A stretch of DNA of 26,916 nt. It comes from DATLWN01 sp964492895 (GTDB lineage Bacteria; Pseudomonadota; Zetaproteobacteria; Mariprofundales; Mariprofundaceae). The stretch is from positions 1-26,916 of the forward strand of contig CAZBLR010000024.1 in assembly GCA_964492895.1 (NCBI GenBank), written 5' to 3'. The notes beneath the pieces are model-generated. The model made no database searches. It was not told the DNA's origin and saw nothing but the letters and a program-made list of their open reading frames with translations. Below are positions 7,139 through 14,462 of the stretch, piece after piece (the first letter of the stretch is position 1; each line of letters opens with the position of its first letter). A program made the position numbers and the translations under genes.

Positions 7139-8211
7139 ACGTCGGCATCGTCGGCGGGGGGCAGCTGGCACGGATGCTCGCCCTGGCCGGCCATCCGCTG
7201 GATCTGCGCTTCACCTTCCTCGATCCCGCCCCGGATGCCTGCGCCGCTCCGTTGGGCACGCATCTGGTGGGCGCCTACGACGATCCCGGCATGCTGCGCC
7301 AGCTCGCGGCGGCCAGCGATGTCGTCACCTATGAGTTCGAGAACGTGCCGGAGGCGGCGATCGCTTACCTGTCCGGGCATACCGCCGTGTATCCCGGTGC
7401 CCGGGCGCTGGCGGTCGCCCGCGACCGCTGGCATGAGAAATCCCTGTTCCGGGAGCTCGGCCTGCCCACCGCCGGGTTCCGTGCCGTCGACGACCTGGCG
7501 GGGTTGAAGCAGGCGGTGTCCGAGCTCGGCCTGCCGGCGGTGCTGAAGACGCGCACGCTGGGCTACGACGGCAAGGGCCAGGCCGTGCTGCGCGAGCCTG
7601 ATGATGTCGAACGGGCCTGGCAGCAGCTCGGGGGCGTGCCGCTGATTCTCGAAGGCTTCGTGCGTTTCGCGCGGGAGGTGTCGATCATCGCCGTACGCGG
7701 CCGGGATGGCGAGCTGCGCTTCTATCCGCTGGCCGAGAACGAGCATCGCGACGGCATCCTGCGCAGCTCCCGCTGCCGGCCCGCGGACGGCGTGCAGGTC
7801 GAGGCCGAGCGCTACGCCCGCGCCGTGACGGAGGCCCTCGACTATGTCGGGGTGCTGGCGCTGGAGCTGTTCCAGGTCGGGGATGCGCTGCTGGTCAACG
7901 AGATGGCGCCGCGCATCCACAACTCCGGCCACTGGACCATCGAGGGGGCCGCCGTCAGCCAGTTCGAGCAACACCTGAGGGCCATCCTCGGCCTGCCGCT
8001 CGGCGACACGCGCGCGCTGGGCCATGCGGCCATGATCAATTTCATCGGTGCCGTGCCGCCGGCGGCACAGGTGCTGGCCGTGCCGGGGGCGCGGCTGCAC
8101 GCTTACGGCAAGCGCCCGAGCCCGGGGCGCAAGCTCGGCCATGCCACCGTGGTCGCCGCCGATGCGGGCGGCATGGATGCGGCGCTGTCGTGTCTGATGG
8201 CGCTGGTGTAG
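7135..8211 (+). CDS. purK: N5-carboxyaminoimidazole ribonucleotide synthase
   Basis: PurK uses ATP and bicarbonate to carboxylate aminoimidazole ribonucleotide. The 358-residue ATP-grasp protein begins with the nucleotide-binding segment MNVGIVGGGQLARML and continues with VTYEFENVP, LKTRTLGYDGKGQ (the ATP-binding Lys and glycine-rich loop), LILEGFVRFAREVSIIAVR, and NEMAPRIHNSGHWTIEGA. It starts at a GTG that overlaps the purE stop (GTGA), with no separate ribosome site, so it depends on purE translation. It is the last gene of the aldolase-carbonic anhydrase-purEK run and converges on the diguanylate cyclase gene. Confidence 0.97.
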   Translation: MNVGIVGGGQLARMLALAGHPLDLRFTFLDPAPDACAAPLGTHLVGAYDDPGMLRQLAAASDVVTYEFENVPEAAIAYLSGHTAVYPGARALAVARDRWHEKSLFRELGLPTAGFRAVDDLAGLKQAVSELGLPAVLKTRTLGYDGKGQAVLREPDDVERAWQQLGGVPLILEGFVRFAREVSIIAVRGRDGELRFYPLAENEHRDGILRSSRCRPADGVQVEAERYARAVTEALDYVGVLALELFQVGDALLVNEMAPRIHNSGHWTIEGAAVSQFEQHLRAILGLPLGDTRALGHAAMINFIGAVPPAAQVLAVPGARLHAYGKRPSPGRKLGHATVVAADAGGMDAALSCLMALV

Positions 8212-8232
8212 CCAAGGGGGCCGATCGGTCGG

Positions 8233-8246
8233 GCCGGGAAACCGGC
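8233..8246. other. Short GNRA-loop hairpin between convergent purK and cyclase genes
   Basis: GCCGG-GAAA-CCGGC forms a 5-bp stem with a GAAA tetraloop. It lies in the 39-base gap between two convergent genes and might help end transcription, but no T-tract follows. Confidence 0.35.
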
Positions 8247-8250
8247 GCGT

Positions 8251-9099
8251 CTAGGCCGGTGAATGACGGTGCTGGATGGTGCGGTTGCGTCCGGCCTGCT
8301 TGGCCTGATACAGCGCAAGATCGGCGCATTCGATCAGCTGTTCGCCCGATGCCATGTCCGGGGTGAGTTCGACCACGCCGATGCTGACGGTGATATGCAG
8401 GGTCTGGCGGTCTTGCCCGGCTCGGGCCAGTTTCAGTTCGTGCGATTCGATGCGCCGGCGCACCCGTTCGGCCAGGTCGCCGGCGGCAGGGAGGCGCGTA
8501 TTGGGCGCGATGATGACGAACTCCTCGCCGCCAAAGCGGGCGGCGATATCCGATTCGCGGATACCGTCCAGGATCAGCCTGCTGATGAACTGAAGCGCCA
8601 GGTCACCGGCCTGATGCCCATGCGTGTCGTTGAGCCGCTTGAAATGATCGATGTCGAGCATCAGCACGGACAACGGGTGGCCGTAGCGGCGGGCGCTGGC
8701 ATATTCGGCGGAGATGCGCTTGTCCAGGTAACGGCGGTTGTACAGGCCGGTCAGGGCATCGGTGATGTTCTGTTGTTCCAAGAGCGCCACGCGCCGCATG
8801 TCCTGGACGGTTTGCAGCGCCAGCGACGAGACGGTCCAGACGAAGACGGCCCCGAAGAACAGGATGGTCGGGATGATCAGGTCGTGCAGGTGTTCCCGGT
8901 TGGCCCAGAATACGGCGGTGTACGCGACGTAGCCGACGATGAAGAAGGCGATGTACCCGTCCAGCATGCGCCAGCGGAAGGCGACGGCGCTGTTGCTCAG
9001 CTCCCGGCTGAGGCTATGGATGCGCAGAAGCGCGGCCAGCAGCAATGCGATGCCGGCGAGCGCCAGCATGTCGCCGATCGCATTGATCATCGCCTGCAT
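8251..9099 (-). CDS. Membrane-bound diguanylate cyclase (GGDEF domain)
   Basis: This enzyme makes the second messenger cyclic di-GMP from two GTP. Counting from the Met at 9099 it has 282 residues: three hydrophobic segments (about 10-28, 47-65, 75-96), a short helical linker, then a GGDEF domain. The active site is GGEEF at 190-194, with metal-binding Asp149 and Asp151 in LDIDHFKRLND. An inhibitory I-site, RESD at 181-184, lies five residues before the signature, so product inhibition is expected. The 9099 start has GGGAGGT upstream; an in-frame ATG at 9153 would add 18 poorly conserved-looking residues with a weaker ribosome site. There is no recognisable periplasmic sensor domain, so the input signal is unknown. 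Confidence 0.93.
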   Translation of the reverse strand: MQAMINAIGDMLALAGIALLLAALLRIHSLSRELSNSAVAFRWRMLDGYIAFFIVGYVAYTAVFWANREHLHDLIIPTILFFGAVFVWTVSSLALQTVQDMRRVALLEQQNITDALTGLYNRRYLDKRISAEYASARRYGHPLSVLMLDIDHFKRLNDTHGHQAGDLALQFISRLILDGIRESDIAARFGGEEFVIIAPNTRLPAAGDLAERVRRRIESHELKLARAGQDRQTLHITVSIGVVELTPDMASGEQLIECADLALYQAKQAGRNRTIQHRHSPA

Positions 9100-9183
9100 C
9101 CGGCAACCATACCTCCCGCGCACATGCGATTCAGCAATAATCGATGTAGGCATTTAATCCGCGCTGTCGTGTGTCCGGCGTTT

Positions 9184-9218
9184 CCCGTACCGGGCGGATA
9201 GACTCCGCCCGGTACGGG
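9184..9218. terminator. Long perfect hairpin downstream of ilvB
   Basis: A perfect 15-bp stem (9184-9198 with 9204-9218, arms CCCGTACCGGGCGGA and its complement) and a 5-base loop sits five bases after the ilvB stop. It resembles an intrinsic terminator but has no T-tract in the ilvB direction (AAACG follows), so it may act with Rho or as a 3'-end stabiliser. Confidence 0.55.
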
Positions 9219-9222
9219 GCCG

Positions 9223-10941
9223 TCAGGCACCGATCATCTGCGTGTTGGCGGCACCCGGCGGCACCATCGGATACACCCTGGCCCGCCGGTCGATGCCGGC
9301 ATGGATCAGGCACGGCCCCGACTCGGCCAGCAGCCGGCGCAGCAGCGCGCGCGGATCATCCGCCGTATCCAGGTCCGCCGCCATCAGGCCGAAGCCGCGG
9401 GCGATGGCCACGAAGTCGGGCGGTGCGGCAACCAGCGAGGCAAAGACACGGCTGTCGTAGAACAGTTCCTGCTGCTGCTGCACCAGCCCCAGGGAGGCAT
9501 TGTTCATCAGCACGATCTTCACGTTGGCGCCGGTCTCGGCCAGCGTCGCCAGCTCCTGCAGGTTCATCAGGATGCTGCCGTCGCCGGTGAAGCACACCAC
9601 GGTGCGTCCGGGCTCGGCCATGGCGGCGCCGATCGCGGCCGGGATGCCGAAGCCCATCGTGCCCAGGCCGCCGGAGCTCAGCCAGCGGCGCGGCTGCGCG
9701 AACGGATAGGCCTGGGCCACCCACATCTGGTGCTGGCCGACATCGGTGGTGATGACGGCGTCCCCGTCCAGGCAGTCCGCGACCGCCCGCACCAGGCCGT
9801 AATGGCTGCGCGCGTCATCGAGATCCGGCAGCTGCAGCGGGAAACGCCGGCGCAGTGCCTCGACCCGTGCCAGCCAGTCGTCCCGCTGTTGCCGCTCGAC
9901 CAGGGGCAGCAGGCGCGCCAGCACGGCCGCCGCGTCGCCGCGGATGGCGATGTGCGGGGTCTTCAGCTTGCCCAGTTCGGCGGCATCGATATCGATATGG
10001 ATGACCCTGGCCCGCGGGCAGAACGCCTCCAGGCGGCCGGTCGCCCGGTCGTCGAAGCGGGCGCCGACGGCGATCAGCAGGTCGCAGGCATCCAGCACCA
10101 TATTGGTGTAGCGCGCACCGTGCATGCCCAGCATGCCGATGGCGAGCGGGTGCTGCGCGGGCATGGCCCCCAGCGCCATCAGCGTCGTGGTCGTCGGCAG
10201 CCCCGCTTTCTCGGCCAGGGCCCGGGCCTGCGCATCGGCGGCGGCATGGATGATGCCGCCGCCCAGGTACAGCACCGGTGCGGCGGCGGCGTTGATCATG
10301 GTTGCAGCATCTGCGATGGCCCCCGCGTCGGGCGCGTCGCCGGGCTCGGGCCTGCCCGGCTCCGGCCAGTGGGTCACGTCCGCCATCCCGCTCTGCACGT
10401 CCTTCGGGATGTCGATCAGCACCGGCCCCGGCCGGCCCGAGGCGGCGATGGCAAAGGCCGCCGGGATGATGGCCAGCAGCTCGGCGGGCGAACGTGCCTG
10501 GAAGCTGTGCTTGGTGATGGCATGGGACAGGCCGATGGCGTCGACCTCCTGGAAGGCGTCGGTACCGATCAGCGCCTGCGGCACCTGGCCGGTGATGGCG
10601 ATCAGCGGCACGGAATCGAGCTTGGCGTCGGCGATCGCCGTCAGCAGGTTCGTCGCCCCCGGGCCGGACGAGGCCAGGCAGACCGCAGGGCGGCCGCTGA
10701 TGCGCGCCATGCCCTGGGCGATGAAGCCGGCCCCCTGTTCGTGGCGCGCCAGGATGTGGCGCAGCCGGCCGGACTGCGCCAGGGCATCGTACAAGGGCAG
10801 GATGGCGCCGCCGGGGATGCCGGCGACCGTCTCCACGCCCTGGCGTTCCAACAGGCGCACCACGATCTGGGCCCCGCTCAGGGTTTCGCTGCACGGGGCC
10901 GGCGGCGGATGTGCCGGCAGGGTGGTTTCGGTGGCTTGCAT
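9223..10941 (-). CDS. ilvB: Acetolactate synthase catalytic subunit, E. coli IlvB (AHAS I)-like
   Basis: This thiamine-diphosphate enzyme joins two pyruvates, or pyruvate and 2-ketobutyrate, in the first common step of valine, leucine and isoleucine synthesis. The 572-residue protein has the three-domain AHAS plan: catalytic Glu68 in ARHEQGA, LIGTDAFQEVD at 124-134, and the cofactor motif GDGSILMN (453-460) to NN (480-481). The segment SLGLVQQQQELFYDSRVFAS matches AHAS I: Gln490 replaces the Trp that gives AHAS II its preference for 2-ketobutyrate. An AAGGAGA ribosome site precedes the ATG. A promoter, leader peptide and attenuator lie upstream. No small regulatory subunit gene (ilvN/ilvH) is adjacent or elsewhere in the window. 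Confidence 0.95.
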   Translation of the reverse strand: MQATETTLPAHPPPAPCSETLSGAQIVVRLLERQGVETVAGIPGGAILPLYDALAQSGRLRHILARHEQGAGFIAQGMARISGRPAVCLASSGPGATNLLTAIADAKLDSVPLIAITGQVPQALIGTDAFQEVDAIGLSHAITKHSFQARSPAELLAIIPAAFAIAASGRPGPVLIDIPKDVQSGMADVTHWPEPGRPEPGDAPDAGAIADAATMINAAAAPVLYLGGGIIHAAADAQARALAEKAGLPTTTTLMALGAMPAQHPLAIGMLGMHGARYTNMVLDACDLLIAVGARFDDRATGRLEAFCPRARVIHIDIDAAELGKLKTPHIAIRGDAAAVLARLLPLVERQQRDDWLARVEALRRRFPLQLPDLDDARSHYGLVRAVADCLDGDAVITTDVGQHQMWVAQAYPFAQPRRWLSSGGLGTMGFGIPAAIGAAMAEPGRTVVCFTGDGSILMNLQELATLAETGANVKIVLMNNASLGLVQQQQELFYDSRVFASLVAAPPDFVAIARGFGLMAADLDTADDPRALLRRLLAESGPCLIHAGIDRRARVYPMVPPGAANTQMIGA

Positions 10942-10993
10942 GTGTTGTCTCCTTCGTCGTTTCCGCTGGTCTGCAGGTCCGACGGGGAGATAT

Positions 10994-11036
10994 AAAAAAA
11001 AACACCCCCGCCGGGCTGGCGCGCCGGCGGGGGTGT
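10994..11036 (-). terminator. Attenuator terminator in the ilvB leader
   Basis: Read leftward, a perfect 13-bp stem (ACACCCCCGCCGG, loop of nine, CCGGCGGGGGTGT) is followed by a run of nine U residues. It lies 22 bases after the stop of a valine-rich leader peptide and 52 bases before ilvB, so it must be read through for ilvB expression. GCGCCG at the end of the leader coding region (11080-11085) is complementary to CGGCGC in the stem region (11021-11026) and could form part of an antiterminator. Confidence 0.88.
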
Positions 11037-11058
11037 GGCAATCGGTGTTCGTGATGGA

Positions 11059-11178
11059 CTAGCGATCGACTCCGGCCCGCGGCGCATGCTGTACGACGAC
11101 GAGTACGGATACGATCAGGCCACCGTCATGGATCGACGGGGCGGACATCATCGGTGCGTCAGGCGTGCAACGGGTCAT
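11059..11178 (-). CDS. ivbL: ilvB operon leader peptide (ivbL-like attenuation peptide)
   Basis: This 39-residue reading frame lies between the candidate promoter and the attenuator of ilvB. It starts MTRCTPDAPMMSAPS and contains LIVSVLVVV at 21-29, eight branched-chain residues out of nine, then QHAPRAGVDR. Three of the valine codons there are GTA, which is uncommon in such GC-rich genes and should increase stalling when charged Val-tRNA is short. The general plan (MT start, APS, valine run, AP near the end) recalls E. coli IvbL. AAGGAG lies 12 bases before the ATG, a longer gap than usual. Established attenuation logic would have ribosome stalling at the valine/leucine codons free the antiterminator and allow ilvB transcription. 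Peptide and role are inferred from sequence, but the combination is hard to explain by chance. Confidence 0.82.
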   Translation of the reverse strand: MTRCTPDAPMMSAPSIHDGGLIVSVLVVVQHAPRAGVDR

Positions 11179-11207
11179 GGTTCGCGCGTTCTCCTTCAGA
11201 TCGCCCC

Positions 11208-11237
11208 ACTATAGTCGGGTTCTGCGGGCAAAATCAA
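11208..11237 (-). promoter_or_regulatory. Candidate promoter of the ilvB leader transcript
   Basis: Read leftward, TTGATT (11232-11237) and TATAGT (11208-11213) are separated by 18 bases. The predicted start would fall about 20-25 bases before the leader peptide ATG, just ahead of its AAGGAG. Consensus match only. Confidence 0.6.
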
Positions 11238-11247
11238 CGCCGGCGGC

Positions 11248-11454
11248 TCAGTAGTGCGGCGGCGGCGTCTCCTCGTCCGGGCGGCGGATGCCGCTGGCAT
11301 CGCTGCCGTGCAGGGCGCGCAAGGCCTGCTCGAGGCGGTCGATCTGGCGCTGCTGTGCCGTCACCACCTCGTTGAGCTGCTCGATGGTATGGTCCTGGTA
11401 GGACAGCCGGGTCTCCAGCTCGATGATGCGTTGTTCCAGGGAATCGCGGTTCAT
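11248..11454 (-). CDS. slyX: SlyX family protein
   Basis: This 68-residue coiled-coil protein starts MNRDSLEQRIIELETRLSYQ and continues DHTIEQLNEVVTAQQRQIDRL, the heptad pattern of SlyX. The tail IRRPDEETPPPHY has the Pro-Pro-His-Tyr ending common in the family. The biochemical role of SlyX is not established. Its ATG overlaps the stop of the kinase gene (ATGA), so the two are translationally coupled. The stop is followed at once by the ilvB leader promoter region, with no clear terminator between. Confidence 0.92.
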   Translation of the reverse strand: MNRDSLEQRIIELETRLSYQDHTIEQLNEVVTAQQRQIDRLEQALRALHGSDASGIRRPDEETPPPHY

Positions 11455-12446
11455 GGGTTCCACTCCAGAGGTGTTTCGTTCAGCAGCGCCGCCTGCTCCT
11501 TCAGCGACAGGATGTGCTCCTCCCAGTAGCGCTGCGTGTTGAACCAGGGGAAGGCACGGCGGAAGGCCGGATCGTCCCAGCGGCGCGCCAGCCAGGCGGC
11601 GTAGTGCATGATGCGCAGTGTGCGCAAGGGCTCGATCAGCGCCAGCTCGCGCGCATCGAAATCGAAGAAGTGCGTGTAGCCGGACAGCAGTTCGCCCAGG
11701 TGCAGTGCCATCTGTGGCTTCTCGCCGGTCAGGAACATCCACAGATCCTGCACTGCGGGGCCCATGCGTGCATCGTCGAAATCGACGATATGCGGCCCGG
11801 TATCGGTCCACAGGATGTTGCCCGGGTGGCAGTCGCCGTGCAGCCGCAATGTCGCCGCATCCTCCACCTCGTCCATGCGCTGCTCGACGGCATCGAGCAC
11901 GTCCTCGGCCAGCCGCTCGTAGTTCCGCGCCAGTTCCGGCGGCAGGAAATCGTGATCGAGCAGGTATTCGTACGATTCGTCGCCGAAGTGCGCGACGGAC
12001 AGCGTCGGACGGTATGCGAAATCGCGCTGGCTGCCGCAGGCGTGGATGCGCCCCAGAAAGCGGCCGAGTTGCTCAAGCTGCCCGGCGTCCTCCAGGTCCG
12101 GGGCGCGCCCGCCCTTCAACGGGTACAGGGCGAAGCGGAACGGGCCGGCATGGTGCAGCGTGACGCCGTGATCGGCCAGCGGCGGCACCACCGGAATCTC
12201 CAGCGCCGCCAGCTCCAGCGTGAAGCCGTGCTCCTCGAGGATGGCATCGTCCGACCAGCGTTCCGGGCGGTAGAACTTGGCGACGACGGGCGCGGCGCCG
12301 TCCAGCGCGATGCGGTAGACCCGGTTCTCGTAGCTGTTGAGCTCCAGCACGGCGCCGGTGCAGCGCCGCCCGGTGGATTCGACCGCATCGAGCATGGCCG
12401 CCGGGTCCAGGGCGTGGAAGGCGTGCGTGGCTTGGGTTTCGTTCAT
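11451..12446 (-). CDS. srkA: Stress response serine/threonine kinase SrkA (YihE/RdoA family)
   Basis: This is a 331-residue member of the APH-like protein kinase fold, related to E. coli SrkA, which protects against stress-induced death. Matching segments are LNSYENRVY (37-45), VAKFYRPERWSDDAILEEH with the ATP-binding Lys57, the catalytic loop LHGDCHPGNILW with Asp205, and the metal-binding VDFDDARMGPAVQDLWM. The C-terminal RRWDDPAFRRAFPWF block is also typical. The start at 12446 matches the E. coli N-terminus (MN..., HALDPAAMLDA); an upstream ATG at 12479 would add 11 residues, and neither has a clear ribosome site. It is coupled to slyX by an ATGA overlap. Confidence 0.93.
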   Translation of the reverse strand: MNETQATHAFHALDPAAMLDAVESTGRRCTGAVLELNSYENRVYRIALDGAAPVVAKFYRPERWSDDAILEEHGFTLELAALEIPVVPPLADHGVTLHHAGPFRFALYPLKGGRAPDLEDAGQLEQLGRFLGRIHACGSQRDFAYRPTLSVAHFGDESYEYLLDHDFLPPELARNYERLAEDVLDAVEQRMDEVEDAATLRLHGDCHPGNILWTDTGPHIVDFDDARMGPAVQDLWMFLTGEKPQMALHLGELLSGYTHFFDFDARELALIEPLRTLRIMHYAAWLARRWDDPAFRRAFPWFNTQRYWEEHILSLKEQAALLNETPLEWNP

Positions 12447-12728
12447 GGAAGCCGGCGCAGGATCAGCAGGTCCGCTCATTCCGGCAGACTAGCGGAAGAC
12501 TACAGGGTTCGATAACGGCACGCCGGCGTCCTCGAATGCAAAGGGCGCGATGCCTTCTTCCCGCTACGCCGAATCATGCCGGCCAGCTCCTGCAGCCTGT
12601 CGTCCATCTTCAAGCCCATATCGATATGCTGCGCCCGTGGCGCAGATCGGGCAATGCGCCCGAGGAGGGCAGCCCCGCCTTTTCCCGGGTGTGCCGGAAA
12701 CCGCATGGACATCGTCTTTCAGGCATCC
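12447..12728. other. Non-coding gap between transglutaminase and srkA genes
   Basis: About 280 bases lie between the srkA start and the end of the transglutaminase gene. Short open frames exist on both strands, but none has a convincing ribosome site or recognisable product. No clear promoter, terminator or repeat was found, so the srkA promoter is presumably here but is not identifiable by eye. Confidence 0.5.
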
Positions 12729-13580
12729 CTAAAGCTCGGTCACCCACACGCCCACATCGAGGTTGACGCCAGGAGGACCGACAAACGAGCCGGATATCGG
12801 CGGCACCAGTTCGGGCAGCCTTGCCACGGCCACGGCGATGTGGCTGGTGCCTGCGATCTCCCCGGAAGTGGGGTCGAACCCCTTCCAGCCCGCGCCCGGC
12901 AGGTAGACCTCGGCCCAGGCATGGGTTGCGCCGAAATCGGCCGATGAGGGTGGTGCGTGGAGATAGCCGCTTACAAAACGCGCGGCCAGGCCCAGGCGCC
13001 GTGCTGCTGCCATGAACAGATTCGCAAAATCACGGCAGGATCCGGTGCCGCAGGCGAGCGTTTGTTCTGCGCTTTGCACTCCGGGCTCCTCGCGTACCCG
13101 GTACGACAGCGCCTGATTGATATGGATGCCCAGCCGATGCAGCAGGGCGTAGGTCTGAATCCGTTCGCCCGGCTGCCATAGCCTGGCAACCCACTCGGTC
13201 AACAGGCCGCGATCCGTTGGCTCGGGTTGATTCATGTAGGGAGACAGCACAACGCTGTCTTCGGGTGTATAGGCGAACGGGTAGTGGATTGCGTAATCGG
13301 CCATCAGGAAATCGAGCGGGGCCTCGTTGAATTGCTGGATGATGACCTCGCTCTCGACCAGAAGCTGGCTGGCCGGCGCATCGAAGGTCGCGATCGCGAC
13401 GGAGTTGCCCTCCACGTCGCTGTGCCAGCGCAAGGTGGCCGGAGGCGTGATCTTCAGGCTCGAGGATTCGATGCGGAGTTCGTGGCCCTCGCGCGGACGC
13501 AGACGCAGGGCATGGGGCTCAAGCCAGACCTCGGCGGTGAAGTTGTAGTAGGTGCGATGAAGGATGTGATAGCGCCGCAT
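12729..13580 (-). CDS. Transglutaminase-like cysteine protease family protein
   Basis: This 283-residue protein has an N-terminal beta-rich domain typical of bacterial transglutaminase-like proteins (MRRYHILHRTYYNF..., LEPHALRLRPRE) followed by a papain-like transglutaminase core. The catalytic triad is visible: Cys182 in GTGSCRDFANLF, His220 in GATHAWAEVYLPG, and Asp236 in GWKGFDPTSG. There is no signal peptide, so it is probably cytoplasmic. Such genes often travel with alpha-E and circularly permuted ATP-grasp genes of a peptide-modification cluster; none is here. AGGG lies nine bases before the ATG. Substrate unknown; protease, amidase or crosslinking activity are all possible. Confidence 0.9.
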   Translation of the reverse strand: MRRYHILHRTYYNFTAEVWLEPHALRLRPREGHELRIESSSLKITPPATLRWHSDVEGNSVAIATFDAPASQLLVESEVIIQQFNEAPLDFLMADYAIHYPFAYTPEDSVVLSPYMNQPEPTDRGLLTEWVARLWQPGERIQTYALLHRLGIHINQALSYRVREEPGVQSAEQTLACGTGSCRDFANLFMAAARRLGLAARFVSGYLHAPPSSADFGATHAWAEVYLPGAGWKGFDPTSGEIAGTSHIAVAVARLPELVPPISGSFVGPPGVNLDVGVWVTEL

Positions 13581-13709
13581 GCATTACCCTGTCCGCTTGA
13601 TGGAGGGTATATCCGCGAGGGGTGCCGACCGGCAGTGTTGGATCATCGGATATTCATGCTATTGGAAGCCGGCGGTTTCACAAGCCATGAACGCGGCAGG
13701 GCGATGACA

Positions 13710-14462
13710 TCAAACACGGCGTTTCAGGCCGAGCAGGTATTCGACATTGCCCTTCGGGCCGTGGATCGGCGATTCGGTGACGCCGATGATCTCGGCGCCC
13801 GGCAGCGCGCTGGCCATGGCGACGATGCGTTCGACGGCCTCCTGCCTTGCCCCCTCGTCGCGCACCACGCCCTTGGACAACAGCTTCGGGCCGACCTCGA
13901 ACTGCGGCTTGATCAGGGCCACGCACCAGCCGCCGGGCTTCAGCAGCGCCCAGGCCGGGGGCAGCACGCGCGTCAGCGAGATGAACGAGGTGTCGATGAC
14001 CACGGCATCGACCGGCTCCGGGATCACGGCCGGGGACAGGTCCTTGGCATGGGTGCGCTCGAGATTGACGACGCGTGCGTCGTGCTGCAGCCGGTAGTGC
14101 AGCTGGCCGTGGCCGACGTCGACGGCGTAGACCTTCGCCGCCCCGCGCTGCAGCAGCACGTCGGTGAAGCCGCCGGTGGAGGCGCCGACGTCGAGGCAGA
14201 CGGCGTCATGGGCTTCAAGCGGATACGCATCCATGGCCTTCTCGAGCTTCAGGCCGCCGCGCGACACGTAGCGCAGCGTCTCGCGCAGCGCGACGTCGGC
14301 CGCGGCGGACACACGCGTGCCCGGTTTGTCGGCCTTCTGGCCGTCGACGTAGACCAGCCCCGCCATGATCAGCCGTTGCGCCTGGCTGGTCGATTCGGCC
14401 AGGCCGAGCTCGGTCAGCAGGTGGTCAAGACGGGTTTTTGCGGGTTTCGGTGTAGCGGGCAA
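13710..14462 (-). CDS. tlyA: TlyA family rRNA (cytidine-2'-O)-methyltransferase
   Basis: This 250-residue protein combines an N-terminal S4 RNA-binding domain (about 10-60: RLDHLLTELGLAESTSQAQRL) with an FtsJ-like methyltransferase. The SAM site is LDVGASTGGFTDV at 90-102. The expected Lys-Asp-Lys-Glu tetrad is at Lys72, Asp157 (VVIDTSFISL), Lys185 (ALIKPQFE) and Glu241. TlyA enzymes methylate 16S and/or 23S rRNA; older annotations call them haemolysins. The only upstream start is a TTG at 14460-14462, lying 38 bases inside the 3' end of the M48 peptidase gene and lacking a ribosome site, so translation is probably coupled. It is the last gene of the xseB-led run. Confidence 0.92.
   Translation of the reverse strand: MPATPKPAKTRLDHLLTELGLAESTSQAQRLIMAGLVYVDGQKADKPGTRVSAAADVALRETLRYVSRGGLKLEKAMDAYPLEAHDAVCLDVGASTGGFTDVLLQRGAAKVYAVDVGHGQLHYRLQHDARVVNLERTHAKDLSPAVIPEPVDAVVIDTSFISLTRVLPPAWALLKPGGWCVALIKPQFEVGPKLLSKGVVRDEGARQEAVERIVAMASALPGAEIIGVTESPIHGPKGNVEYLLGLKRRV

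Noticed and set aside
9301..10995. 564-codon rightward frame opposite ilvB
   Set aside because: Antisense to ilvB, which has all catalytic motifs; no independent evidence of coding.
12500..12712. 70-codon leftward open frame in the srkA-transglutaminase gap
   Set aside because: No ribosome site, no recognisable domain, and an Arg/Ser-rich composition expected from random GC-rich frames.
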